DNA from: Glebionis coronaria
Taxonomy: Eukaryota > Streptophyta > Magnoliopsida > Asterales > Asteraceae
Assembly (NCBI GenBank): GCA_025667525.1
Contig: CM046875.1
Span: 292,931,147-292,995,146, forward strand
Reading direction: 5' to 3'
Length of the DNA stretch: 64,000 nucleotides
A program made the position numbers and the translations under genes. Of this stretch, positions 11,259 to 23,342 are shown one piece after another. Below the pieces are notes generated by a model, which was given only the letters and a program-made list of their open reading frames with translations, did not search any database and was not told where the DNA came from. The first letter of the stretch is position 1; the number at the start of each line of letters is the position of its first letter.

Positions 11259-14200
11259 AAGCACCTCTCTTAGGACGATGGAAGTGATTGTAAGCTAACT
11301 TTTTCTTTTGATTCCAGTGAGATATGCCAAGTGATGCATAAGTGTCATAAAACTTGAGCAATTTCTTTCTCCATATTGCATCAGGTACTTTATCCTCTAT
11401 CCATGGAACATTCTCCAAGTTAACAGCCTTGACCATAGTGAGTGACGTGGCATATTTTTGTGCTCCATTTTCAAGGTATTCAAGATCGTGAGTAACAAAG
11501 TGCTCTAATGGGATTGTTGCAGAACCGACAATGACCGTTGGTGTAAGAGGTCGTAATACAGGAGTCTGAATTCCTGTAGTTGTCGCTCTCATTGCCTTGT
11601 TAAGCTCATTCAAATGATATTCTGCTTCATTATGGCTGATCTTCAAAGTATCAAAGAAGTCCACGTTTTCAGCTGCCATTTTGATCAGATCCGGAGTCAT
11701 TGTCGGTTTCCCATGAGAATACCGTAGAAAGGCCGAGAAATCGATAGGGTTGTTGAGGAATTGAGTCAGATCCATGTCAGTTGTAGTGTCAAAAGGATGC
11801 TGTGGTGCTGCATTTGTTAGCCAAAGTTGCTCCTGTACCGTGTCATCGATGATTAAAGATTCAGCAAACGTTGGTTCTGGTACATTTAAGTCTTCAACTT
11901 CCATATCAATGTTGTGCTGAACGTCAGCTGTTGTTGAAGGTTGATCTTGCATCACTGGTATATCATCTCGAGGTTCGTCTTCTAGGATTGGCCTTGTTGA
12001 TTCTTCTGCTTGCATATATTCTACCGATTCATTGAAAGAATCAGTGGTAATAGCTGGTGCAGTAGATATACCTGTGTCAAGTTGCTGGGATTCTGGTACG
12101 GTAGACTCTATTGTCTTTTCAGCGGTTTCAGCAATGTTTTCTACAGCTTCCTCTAAACCCTTCTCAGTAGCTTTGTCACTGTCATCCTTATTAAGCTCTT
12201 CGGCATTAGTACCCGTTTCGTCATTCTGATCACCCTTGTTGGTTTCATTACCATCGTCATTATCATCATCGTCATCCTCATCGTCAACTGTATCCTCGTC
12301 CTCATCTTCATCGACATCCTTATCCGTTTCTTCCTCATCCTTTTCTTCCTCCTCATCTCCTTCCTTATCCTCTTCCTCATTTTGCTCATTGTCACCATCA
12401 TCCTCCTCATCGTTACCCTCATCTTCTTCCTCCTCTAATTCGTCTTCATCGTCAGACTCAGAGTTGGTAGTGTCTGCAGGTGTCTCTTCAATGATTACTT
12501 TGTTGATATATTGCATAACTTTTCGTTTGTGTTTGGATTTATGAGCTTTCATATCTAGCAGACGTGTCTGTAACATTGTCATTAGTTGAAGTGTAGATAA
12601 ACCATTACCGAGAAGATTTGGTAGCTGTTGATCAACATAGGACTTGACTTCTCGTCGAATGATCGTGGTCATCTTCTCGTCAATTGTCCCAAGAAAAGCA
12701 GCATTTTCTTTGTCACGGGTTTTCTTCTCTTTAAGAAATGATTTGTGTTTTGCTTTAAGTCTAGACACTCTGTCTGTTAGTTTCTGAAGTGTAGGCTCAC
12801 CAGGTTGTGGTTCCTTGGGAGGATTGGTGATCCTTTCAGTCAATGTAGCTATTTGGGTAGCTTGAGCCTCTAGCTGTTGTTGAAGAGACTAGATCAGTGG
12901 ATCATTGACTGTGAGGAAGGGATTGGATGTAGATGAGACTTGTGGTTCTGCTAGTGGAGGTGTAACCATAACTGTTAAAGTGGTGGTGGATGATACTGGT
13001 TGTTGAAGGATAGGTGTTGATGTAGATACAATGATTGGGGCGGTGGTTGATACAGGTTGTTCAGCTGTGGATGACGGTGTAGATTCAGTGGTTATGATGG
13101 TGGTTGATACTGGTTGTGCAGCAAGTGCTGGGGTGATAACTGGTGTAATAACCTCACTAATGACCGGGGTGGACAATGGTGGAGTGGTGGTGGATGTAAC
13201 AGTAGTTATGGGAACATCCACCATTGCTTCGTTGTTGACGGATCAGTGTTTGTGACCTCAACACCCTCCCCTTCTAAATTAAGATATTTTAAAACGTCAT
13301 CAGAGCCCGAAGTAGACTTACTTTGAAGTTGAGTCTCTGGTATGAGAGTTACATGAGCATCATCGTTTAACACCATGTGAGTTGGTTCTGGTAAAGAAGT
13401 GGTAATATTGGCGTCTCGATACATCATACTTGTATCTGTGTCTGCACTGCTCTCACATTCTTCACTCTGCTCACGACTTTCAAAGTGGTAGTTATCAGCA
13501 TCTTCCTCGATAGGATCTTCATAAAATGCCATGTCAGCATCAGGATTGCCGAATTCTGCTAAGTCCTCAAACATTCTTGAACCTGATCCTGTGGAAAAAG
13601 CTTCCTGTCTGCTTTGTTGAAGAACGATACGCAGTCGTTTGGCTTCAGAAATTTGTTGTTGAGCAGGTTCTTCTGAAGCAACACTTGCTTCTTTACCCTT
13701 AGTCTGCTTTGCTTTCTTTGGCTTTCGAAGTGGTATTTCTTCCTGTTCTTCCTATGTTTGGGTCATCTCAGCATCTTCAGCATCTTCATCAACTAAATGC
13801 TCTTTCGCTGTGCCTTTGTCTTTTGATGAAACAGTCGATTGGCGCTTGGAAATTCTTTTCTTTCGTTTACCTTTTTGCGTCTCTGATTGTTTTTCGGAAG
13901 GATCTGCATTTGCTCGTTTAAACTGTGCTTCAATATCTTTAAGCATCTCTCTGTAATGATCACTTTCCCTTATACCTTCATTCATCATAATTGCTGGCAC
14001 GGGAGCTGGTCTGAGTTTATATTTTGTGAATTGATTATCCGCGGTCATAGTGCCTAACACATCGTCATCATCTTGAGTATGATAGAAGAAGTTCCCACGA
14101 GGATCAACATCTGGGTCACTCTTCATGAAGTAATTGATAATGAGTTTTGTGAACCTTGGAAATGGGAGATGCACCGCTTTCCTCTTGGAACTTGTGAATT

Positions 14201-14867
14201 GATGACAAAATTCTTCCCAAAGTTGTAAAGCATAATCCACTTTAGATCCGGTGTAGAGACCCTAAAAGATAACTGCCTGAGCTGGTCGCATTGCATCTGA
14301 TCCACGAATCTTGGAAGTAAGACATTTTACTAACGTGGTGATAGTAGCTTTCCAAGGTTGCCCAATATATGATGTGTTGAACTGAGAAAGAAAACCAATT
14401 TCACCCTCATAATTCAATTCTCGGATTACTCTAAGCAGTTCTTCTGAATCTGGGTCAGGCACAAAGTGTTCCCCTTTTGCTAGCTTAGGGAGCTTAAAGA
14501 GTTGCCTAAACTGACGCATGTCAAATGTCAAGTCTTTCTTGTTCAGAGTAAAGGAGATTATCTTCTTTCACAATTGTTTTGCTAGTGTAATTGAGGCAGT
14601 TGCCCAAAATTCGTGCATGTAGACTTCAGGGACTGATGCAGTGACACATAATGCATCCTTTATCGGTGAACAATCTAGGATGTCTGTTGCGATTTTGAAT
14701 GCCGCCAAAGAAGGATCGAAATCATCTCTCAGACGAAAGTTATTTAGTGCATGTTGCATTCTAGCCTTAAGTGGAACAAGGATAAGATCTAGTCGTTTTT
14801 GTTCTTCTTCGGTCATCGACATTTTCCTGCTTTGAGATAAACACAAGCACATTTGATATATACACAT
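11259..14867 (-). pseudogene. Post-pol extra ORF of E2 (env-like position)
   Basis: Translation runs 14867 to 11259 on the minus strand, interrupted by stops at 14568 (TGA), 14262 (TAG), 13752 (TAG) and 12889 (TAG), a frameshift near 13210, and finally by the E1 insertion after PKRGAL. The N-terminal part (PEVYMHEFWATA, then YIGQPWKATITTLVKCL and FPRFTKLIINYFM) resembles an extra ORF I associate with Asteraceae SIRE-type elements. It is followed by basic, Ser/Thr-Pro repeat (STT..PVS) and coiled-coil segments and a very acidic Asp/Glu tract encoded at about 12240-12460. No fusion peptide or clear transmembrane segment is visible, so an envelope function is not supported; the position is the only reason to call it env-like. 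Confidence 0.7.
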
Positions 14868-15089
14868 ATATATCTCATAAACATGTAAATCCTAAGCATT
14901 GGATATAATTCACAACAAATGTCACCACATATTTTTGAGTTGCACCAAACAAGCATAGTTCATATGGACAAAGTACATATGGAATCACATCTAGAATAAA
15001 GAGATAATTAAGGCAAAGGCATGGCAAAACTAAGTCCACTATAGTGCTTAATCATATCTTAAACAACTAGCAAATATTGTCCATCGTAA

Positions 15090-15600
15090 CAATGCATCGT
15101 GTTATACCCATCGAAGTGAACTCATTGTAGTGTATCCATCGTACTAGAGCCATCGTGCTAACCCATCTTACTCTACCCATCACATTGGTGCAGTTGTGCT
15201 AACCCATCGTACCCTACCCATCGCACTGGAGTGATCGTACTAACCCATCGTATCCTACCCATCGCACTGGAGCGATCGTACTAACCCATCGTATCCTACC
15301 CATCGCACTGGAGCGATCCTACTGAACCATCGCATGGTGCCATCGTAACGGACCCATCGCATTGGTGCCATCGCAACGGACCCATCGCATCGATCCATCG
15401 CAACGGACCATCGCAACGATCCATCGCAACGGACCATCGCAACGATCCATCGCAATGAACCATCGCAACGATCCATCGCAATGGACCATCGCAACGATCC
15501 ATCGTAATGAGGCATCACAGCGAAGGGAACATAGAAAGGCCATCGCAGTCAATGCGATGAGAATCGATCGTAGCCATAGATCGCATTCTTGGTGATAAAA
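15090..15600. repeat. Minisatellite of 13-14 bp units (CCATCGCAACGAT-like)
   Basis: From about 15350 to 15520 it is a near-regular 13-bp array, with CCATCGCAACGGA and CCATCGCAACGAT alternating. From 15180 to 15330 the same unit is organised as 14+14+13 bp, giving a 41-bp higher-order repeat, with degenerate copies outward. Because 13 is not a multiple of 3, all frames through the array read as repeats of the same peptide units. The overlapping ORFs here are therefore a by-product of the repeat, not genes. Confidence 0.9.
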
Positions 15601-16270
15601 CCGAGGTAAATCTTAAGTGAGCGATTACGGGACAAGGACGATGTTATAAGCCAACCTGTTAATAACCAATGTATATCTAGGCACGATGAACAAATCCCAG
15701 CTCTAAAAACTCATTTTTATCAATAATCAAGAAACCCTAAATTGGTTCAGATTCGTATGGATATTTGTTTGAGTTAATAATATGAGCATGATATATAAAC
15801 ATCTAAAAAACATAAGCACAGATGAACATAGTTATACCTAGATCAGATACAAACAAGAGGCACGATTAGACGGGGTATGAAGCTTTTAACAATGGCGGAA
15901 GGAGTGATAGTATGTGTTTTGAGTTTTTATGAAGACAGACAAATGGGGGGTGTATTTGACATTGGTCAAACCATGTTGCAAGAAATTGCAACTTGGTCCC
16001 CCTTTGTTGCAAGTGTGCAATTGTTTTCCCCCAAGGTTTAATATATTTAAACAACACATGTAAAAACACGTGAAGTAGCTAATACATAAACCCGTATCGT
16101 CTTATCTTAGAAAACAAACACGACAACAAACTCCTAAAGCTTAATTTCAAACAGGCTATACCTCAAACCACATAAGATTACAAAGCATATAGTGATGAGA
16201 GTGGTCGGTTTATAATTTCTGAAAATCCTTTGTGAAGATGAATTTTAATTCCAAAAGCAATATAATATTT

Positions 16271-16284
16271 GCTCCCCCTTAAAC
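16271..16284 (-). promoter_or_regulatory. Polypurine-like tract after E2 pol
   Basis: Minus-strand GTTTAAGGGGGAGC sits about 620 bases downstream of the RNase H stop, where a simple copia element would have its PPT and 3' LTR. Here it is followed by more than 5 kb of element sequence, so it may be an internal or fossil PPT. Confidence 0.5.
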
Positions 16285-16903
16285 ATAGACCCGTTTTCTA
16301 TTTAAAGAGCTGTAGTCATTGTTTTTTTAAAAGAACAAATATCCAAGAAGACTTTTTCCGGTTTAGTGTTTTAAAGAACGATTCTGGTGGAAATAAGATT
16401 TCTCTTATTTTGACAAAATAAGTGCACTGATACGTACACAAATTTGTGTTAGACCAAGTTATAAAGTAAACTTGGTCCCTTACAAGGTTTTAAAGTAAAC
16501 CTTTCCCGAGAAAATTAATTCCCGTTGTGAGCCAACGTTTTCAAAAGAAATACGTGACTTTAATGCGAAAAGCGGGTTGCAGTCTGAAATAACTACAAGC
16601 CATAATGGGCATGTTTTAAAAATGTACAACTTATATACGGACTCTATTTATGGCGCCGTGTCAATATTGATCGACATTTCTAAGGCCGTAAATATTACCG
16701 TACTAAAAGACATGCCCGTTTTAAAAAGACGAAAATATTTTTGGGTTTTCTTGATTTTATATTTTTTTATGGTTTTTAAATGTTTTATAATTTTTATGGT
16801 TTTTCTATGTTTTATATTTTTGTATTTTTCTTTTGTTGGTTTAAATATATACGATAATATACAAGATCACGATCAAAGGAAACTTGAGAATAGTTTACCA
16901 CTA

Positions 16904-18445
16904 CTATTCTTCAGATTCTTCTGCCAACGCCTTAAGTGTCGCTGGTGAGAATGATTTCATGCCTAGCTTTTCGATCAAAAACTCGATACGTCCTCGATCT
17001 AAGGCCTTTGTGAATATATCTTCCAGCTGATACTCACTGTTGACGAAGTACAGTTCGATCACTCCATTTTCCACTTGCTCCTTGATGAAGTGGTAGCGGA
17101 TGTCAATGTGCTTTGCTCGAGAATGTTGAACGTAGTTGCAGCACAGAGCGATTGCACTTTTGTTATCACAGTACATCGGGATTTTGTTGAATCCAAGACC
17201 GTAGTCAGTCAATTGTGATCTCATCCAAAGAACTTGAGCACAACAACCGGACATAGCAATGTATTCAGCCTCCGTACTTGATATCGCAGCGCTTTTCTTC
17301 CTTTTTGATGCCCAACTAACAAGTCTATCTCCAAGAAGTTGCACACTGCCAGAAGTGCTACGTCTGGTATCTTGACACCCGGCATAATCCGCATCTGCAT
17401 ATGAAATTAGTGCAATAGAGGAATCTTTTGGATACCACAGACCACGATGAAGTGTTCCTTTTAGATACCGAAAGATCCTTTTCACAACATGTAAGTGCTT
17501 TTTGGTAGGCCGAGCCTGATACCGGGCACACATGCCTATAGCAAATTGCAAATCAGGCCTGCTAGCAGTCAGATAGAGAAAGGTGCCGATCATTCCACGG
17601 TAAAGTTTAGGATCGACAGTTATCCCTTCCTTATCTTCATCTAACTTGGATCTCTCCACCATTGGAGTATCCACGGTGTCACAGTTTTCAAAATGATATT
17701 TCTTTAATGATTCAAGAGCAAATTTGGATTGATTAATAAAGATGTCCCTGGGATTCTGAGAAATTTGCAATCCTAAGAAAAATGAGATTTTTCCCATCAT
17801 CTACATCTTAAAGCGTGTGGACATAATTTTCTCAAATTGGTCAGACAAACGTTGATTAGTAGCAGCAAATATTATATCATCAACATAAATTTGTACCAGT
17901 ATCATGTCGTTGTCCTCCTTGAGAATGAATAGCGTTGGGTCCACTTTGCCTTTGGAGAAGCCGTTCGAGATGAGATACGACGATCAGAGATCGTAACACG
18001 CGCGTGGAGCTTGTTTCAACCCGTAGAGAGCCTTCTTGAGCTTGTACACGTGATTGGGATACTCTGAATTGACGAATCCATTCGGCTGGCTTACATAGAC
18101 ATCTTCCCTTAATTCACCATTGAGAAATGCCGTCTTAACATCCATTTGGTAGACGATCATATTCATGTGAGCAGCATAAGCAAGGAATAGTCTAATTTCC
18201 TCCAATCGTGCAACAGGAGCAAAGGATTCTTCAAAATCAATACCCAAAGCTTATTTGTAACCTCTAGCAACCAATCTAGCTTTGTTTTTCAGCACACTAC
18301 CTAACTCATCGAGTTTAACCTTGTATACCCACAACAATGTCAAGATTTCAACGTTGCTGGGTAACGGAACTAATTCCCACACTTCAAGACATTGGAATTC
18401 ATTAAGTTCTTCTTGCATGGCTTCAATCCATGATGATTTGGTCAT
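16904..18445 (-). pseudogene. E2 reverse transcriptase and RNase H
   Basis: The RT of Ty1/copia type opens with W..AMQEEL and RLVARGY, then [30 protein letters not shown] and the catalytic YVDDI, encoded near 17886. The connection motif FFLGLQI and an RNase H domain follow: YADADYAGC, SSTEAEY, CDNKSAI, and H(I/F)DIRYHFIKE. The C-terminus is at 16904. Stops at 18251 (TAA, in a GYKQ-like context), 17984 (TGA) and 17801 (TAG) are all in one frame and break RT, so the enzyme is dead while the domain order is complete. The 174 bases upstream (18446-18619) are also in frame. Confidence 0.9.
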
Positions 18446-18619
18446 GGCTTGTTGCCAGTTTTTAGGTTCAATGTCTGAAAGAAATGCATCAAAATAGCAA
18501 TATAATGCATGTTCTTGGAGTTGATGGCGTGTTAAGACTGGTCGATCGATGTCACCAATAATATTGCGGATTGGGTAATCCTTTGTCCATTTAGTGTTGT
18601 GAGTTTCAATCCGTGGTGG

Positions 18620-20380
18620 TCAGGAGTGAACGATTGCAGGAGCTTCCTCTGAGGTAGACGCACCGGTAGGGTCTTCAGGTATATGTGAACCAAAGAAGGG
18701 AAGCTCTTGTAAGTGAGCATATTCTAAATCGTGATCATAAAGATCCTCTTCAACATCATTAGGAACGAGTGGGGGTGAAGATTCAGGTGTTGTTTGTGAA
18801 TTGGTGGGGGATGGGACATCTGGTTCAAGAGTAACAGTAGATGCCTCGGATAGATTTCCATTATCTTGAGCAACAACTTCGGGAATCGGAGCTACTGCTA
18901 AAGGTGTTGGAGAATCATTACTCGGTGGATCAAATAATTCATCAAACATAGGTTGAAATAACTTATCCCACTCGGACCTTGTAGGTGGTATAAATGATGG
19001 AGAAGTAGGATTGTTGGGAATTAATCCGGAACTGATTGTACCGGTTCCCATCTCGTGTAATGCGGGTTCAGAGCTGTGTTGCTCAGAAGCCATCGCTGTC
19101 AGCTCATCAAAATCGACATCCAAAGTTTCTACTATCTTGCCAAGATGACGGTTATAAATTCGGTAAGCTTTCTTTGCAGGCGAGTAACCAATAAAAATTC
19201 CAATATCAGCCTTCGGTTGAAGTTTTCCCAAATTCTCACTATTTGTATTTGGATAAAACAGTGCACCAAATACAAGAAGATAGGAAATATCGGGTTTGTG
19301 TCCATGAAGTAGCTCATATGGAGTTTTACCATGACGTTTACGAATGATGGAGCGGTTTTGGGTATAACATGCGGTTGCCACTGCTTCAGCCCATAAGAAT
19401 AAAGGAGCATTCGCATAAATCAACATAGTTCTAGCAGCTTTCATAAGTGTACGGTTACGTCTTTCAACGACACCATTTTGTTGTGGAGTGCGAGCCATAG
19501 ATGTTTCATGAGAGATACCAACCTTTTCGTAATAATTTCGAAGAGTCTGATTAACGAACTCAGTACCGTTATCAGTCCGAATGCGGCGAACAGTAGCATT
19601 ACGACGTACTTGGATCATCTTTAAGAAAGTAATGATATACTCTGGTGCTTGATCCTTGGATGCTAAAAAATTTACCCATGTAAACCTTGAGAAATCATCC
19701 ACTATGACGAGGATGTATTTTCTACCACTCACACTAGCCGTACGCATTGGCCCGCAAAGATCCATGTGCAAAAGATATAGTGGTTCTTGGTTGGTGTCTT
19801 CTGCTTTAGGTTTGTAAGATTTCTTGGTGCTTTTCCCCAAAGAACACGCGGAACATAAATGATCCTTGTCGAACTTAAGTTTTGGAAGACCACGAACAAG
19901 TTCGTTTCTAGCCAAATGGTTAATAGCATCAAAGTTAAGATGAGATAACCGTCTATGCCACAACCATGACTTGGTCTTAGATGCTTTGGAGAGAAGGCAA
20001 ACAGGAGAGGCGGCCATCATGTTTTGAATAGACAGTGTGTAGAGATTATCCCCTCGAGAACCTTTTAACAAATCATTTCCTGCAAGATCGCGAATGAAGC
20101 AAGTATGTTGTCGAAAGGCCACTTCAAAGTTTGAATCGCAAAATTGTCCTACTGAGAATAGATTGTGACCAAGTCCCTCCACATAATAAACCCTTGAAAT
20201 CGTAACATTCCCAATTTGGTATTCACCATAACCCATAATCTTTGCAATATGGTCGTTGCCGAATTTAACCTTTCCTAGAAACTTGCTGACGAAATTTCTG
20301 AGCATCGAGTGGTCTCCAGTCATATGTTTGGAGCACCCCGAGTCCAAATACCAAAGAATAATTTGGACGACCTGAAAATA
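18620..20380 (-). pseudogene. E2 aspartic protease and integrase
   Basis: The protease motif DSGCSKHMTG is encoded just below 20347. GAG-pre-integrase zinc finger residues follow (WHRRLSHLN ... CSACSLGK). The integrase core retains D,D,E: MDLCGP, RTDNGTEF and QQNGVVERRNRT. The copia C-terminal motifs FLWAEAVATACY, TPYELLHG and GIFIGYS are present. A Ser/Pro/Glu-rich linker leads towards RT. The frame is open from 20380 to a TGA at 18620, with another stop at 20381 just upstream. Order AP-INT-RT-RH is diagnostic of Ty1/copia. Confidence 0.92.
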
Positions 20381-23336
20381 TTACCAAACACAGACGATGT
20401 ATCGGATTCTAATTGTTCCTCGAGCAGGTACAGATATAATTATCTTAGATTTGCTATCAGACGAAACTTTAGGCTTCCATATTTTCTTACTAGTGGTTGG
20501 CTTAGATTCTAGTTGTCTAGTATTCTGAGGTACTTTTTGACTGGGGACATTACCACTGGTAGGCACAATAGTGGGGGTAGACCTAGTTAAAGGGCGCTTT
20601 TTCCATTTCTTAGTGCTAGTGTTCCTATTTAAAGGACGCTTAGACCTAACTTCCGTGGATGTGATCCTAGTTAAAGGGCACTTAGTTCCATTAGCAGTGA
20701 AGGTCCTACCAGTGGGTTTCCATTGCCAACCAACTTGGGTGAATTTCTTCCCCGTTGGAATCCATTCAAGATTGTTCTTAATAGCATACATTTCATTCAC
20801 ATGATCAACAAGTCATAAATCATGACGCTGAGAAAACATGCATTCATTACAATTCCAACATTTCGCATTAGAATTCACATTTTGCTTAGGTTTCCGCTCA
20901 TAAAGAGAACCTTTTGTCTTAGCTACATGATTCTTTTTATTTAAAACTGAAATAACATTCCTAGGGTGCACTTCTACTTTCTTCTTCTCAGACCTATTAG
21001 TGGAAGGCTTGATCCTATCTTTCTTGTCTTGAGATCCTTTAGCCTTAGTGGACACAGTTACTCCTGTAGAAGCCAAGGGAACATTAGTGACAGATTTTAA
21101 CTTAGCCATGATAGGTGTGTTTAAAACAGGCTTAGCTCTTGGGGTCTTATTGAATGGAGTAATGGCAATAGTGGTTTGTTGTTTAGATGGTACAGATATC
21201 GGTTGCCCAATGTACTCTAAGTTTGCTAAACAATCCTGAACGCGATCCACATATAATAAAAGCTCATATACACTATGACTTGTGGGATCACGTTCACGCA
21301 TTTCATCAACAATCTCTCTAGCTAGATCAACGTGTTCTAAGGAATTTTTCATATATGTGGCAAACTTAGTGGGACTTTTCTTAAATTTTGGATCCCGATA
21401 TAGCACACGTGGGTTGGGTTTGGGAGCACTAGAGGTCGAGGCAGAGACAGTAGCTGGATTATCAACACTTTCTCGTCCTTTGAGTTGAAGTGTCTCCTTT
21501 AATTCTTCTATAACCATGTTTTTGTCTATGAGCTGAATTTTTAGGTCAGAGGATTCCTCACATTTCCTGTTCAGTTTGTCAATTAATGACTTTTGTTCTG
21601 TCGCATTAAAAGTGAGGCGTTCTTCTATAAAACAAGAATTTTGTGAGTCACCCTGCCTTACTTGTTCACGCTCTCCTAGCATAGAATTAATTCTTTTCCA
21701 GGACATGATTCTTAGTCTCTGCAGCCTCTAGTTTCGTTTTTGTTTCTAGTAATTCTCTCTTAATTCTCATCATCTCTTCCTCTAAATCCTGAACCATCTG
21801 AATCATCTTGTCACTTATCTCAACGGAGTTTTCACCATCATATAGTTTTGAAAGAGTTTCATTTTTAGATTGATTCTCAAATTCAAGAGATATAGAATGT
21901 TGTTGAAGCTCATTAAAACTTTTTGAGAGTGTATTATACGAATCTTGAAGCTTTAAAAATTCAGCGTTGGATTCATGACAAGAATGATTATCTACAGTAT
22001 TCACATGTTCACCGGTATTCACAAATTAATGCACATCATCACAAATATTCATAGTAGAAATTTCATGAGTATATTTAACAGTAACAACTTGCATCACTTC
22101 GAGAGACACCATATGTTCTAAAAATCGGTCATATTCGGATAAAATCTTTTCCTTTTCAATTAAATGTTGTTCATAAGCATCATCTATTTCATTGAAAACT
22201 TTTTGAACTTCACCAATTTCAAAACTTAGATTGCACGCTAGATCATAGACTCCTTGTTTAATATGGTCCACAAACAGAACGATCTCTTTCTCAAACATCA
22301 TTTTCATGTGTTCGAACGCCCATTCTCCAGCGGTTTGAGCCGTTGAAGTCGTACATTCCAGGATGACCTTGTCAAAATCGGTAAGGTATTGCCCAATCTC
22401 TTCCAAGCTGAGCTTTACCGTACTAACCGGTGGAAGATTCTTAGGAATTTCCTTCGGTTGGTCCGAGTTAACGAGTGTAGGAATTATACTAAGGCATTCT
22501 CTAGTAGGCATGAAAGTGGATGTTTGGATAGTTATCTTTTGCATATTAAAACGAATTCTAAGATCTATTGTGGCATTTTTTGCATTCATTTGAGCATAAT
22601 CATATTCAGGGTATGTAGAAAGTAATTTTAACCGCTTCTCATCATATGGTGTCATACTCTCAGAAACATTCAAGAACACAATCGGATCTAATACCAATCT
22701 TAACTTGGTTGCATCATAAAGTCGTGGGTTGTGGTGAAGCGCTTGCTTTGCATATCCCGGGTTAGGTGGTAACTCTATGAGACGCGATAGATTGAACTCT
22801 TTAAATGATGCATGAAACAAGTGTATTAGATGTGAAGCAGCATATTGTTTTAAAAGCTTAAGTTCCGTTTCTTTTATTCTTTCAGACGTCTTAATTTCCA
22901 TTTCAATCTGTTTGGACTCAAGAATTTCAAAATCCGTTTGAAGTTGTTGAAAATTAGTAACGACTGACTCTTTTTCTTTAAGTTCATTCGAAAGATTTGC
23001 TCTTAAACTCTCAATTTCTAGCAGATTGTCCATTTGAACTTTCCTAAACCTATCAAATTCAGGATTGGTTAAGGTAGTGGACACAGGAGTCATTTCCAAG
23101 GTTTTAACCTTGTCCTTATGCAAAGCAAGCTCGGCCGATAAAGTCTGATTAGCATTAAGAGTTTCAAGGACCGCATTATTCATTTGGCTAAGCAAAGATG
23201 CCGGGACCATAACCAAATCAGGTTGAGCAGACGAATTGGTAGTCGTAATAGCTCCCGGTTGTGGTTCACTCAAAGTCTGAGGACTTGCACTGATATTGCT
23301 ATCATTGTTTGTCTCGTCGATTGAGTTACTAACCAC
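20381..23336 (-). pseudogene. E2 coiled-coil linker between gag and protease
   Basis: About 970 codons of low-similarity sequence rich in Glu, Lys, Leu and Gln heptads (23000-21300), then a basic segment with repeated KRPLTR/KCPLTR-type units (20500-20700). Stops at 22026 (TAA), 21687 (TAA) and 20813 (TGA), and a one-base frameshift near 21700, interrupt it. Frames otherwise agree with gag upstream and protease downstream. SIRE-lineage elements often carry such an enlarged gag C-terminal region. No enzymatic motif is seen. Confidence 0.65.
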
Positions 23337-23342
23337 CGGAGG

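Larger units (their letters stand above)
14868..16903 (-). other. E2 spacer between RNase H and the extra ORF
   Basis: No supportable gene. It contains the GATGG-type minisatellite at 15090-15600 and a polypurine-like tract at 16271-16284. The rest is AT-rich. Confidence 0.6.

Noticed and set aside
12236..12544. Plus-strand Ser-rich ORF
   Set aside because: Complement of the Asp/Glu-rich tract in the E2 extra ORF; no other support.
11259..14867. True envelope gene in E2
   Set aside because: Only the position suggests it; no signal peptide, transmembrane or fusion features are visible.
15255..15595. Overlapping ORFs of DRCDG/LRW-type repeats on both strands
   Set aside because: They arise from the 13-bp minisatellite, whose period keeps several frames open; no independent coding evidence.
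15090..15600. CRISPR-like regular repeats
   Set aside because: Units are contiguous with no unique spacers, in a plant retrotransposon; this is a minisatellite.
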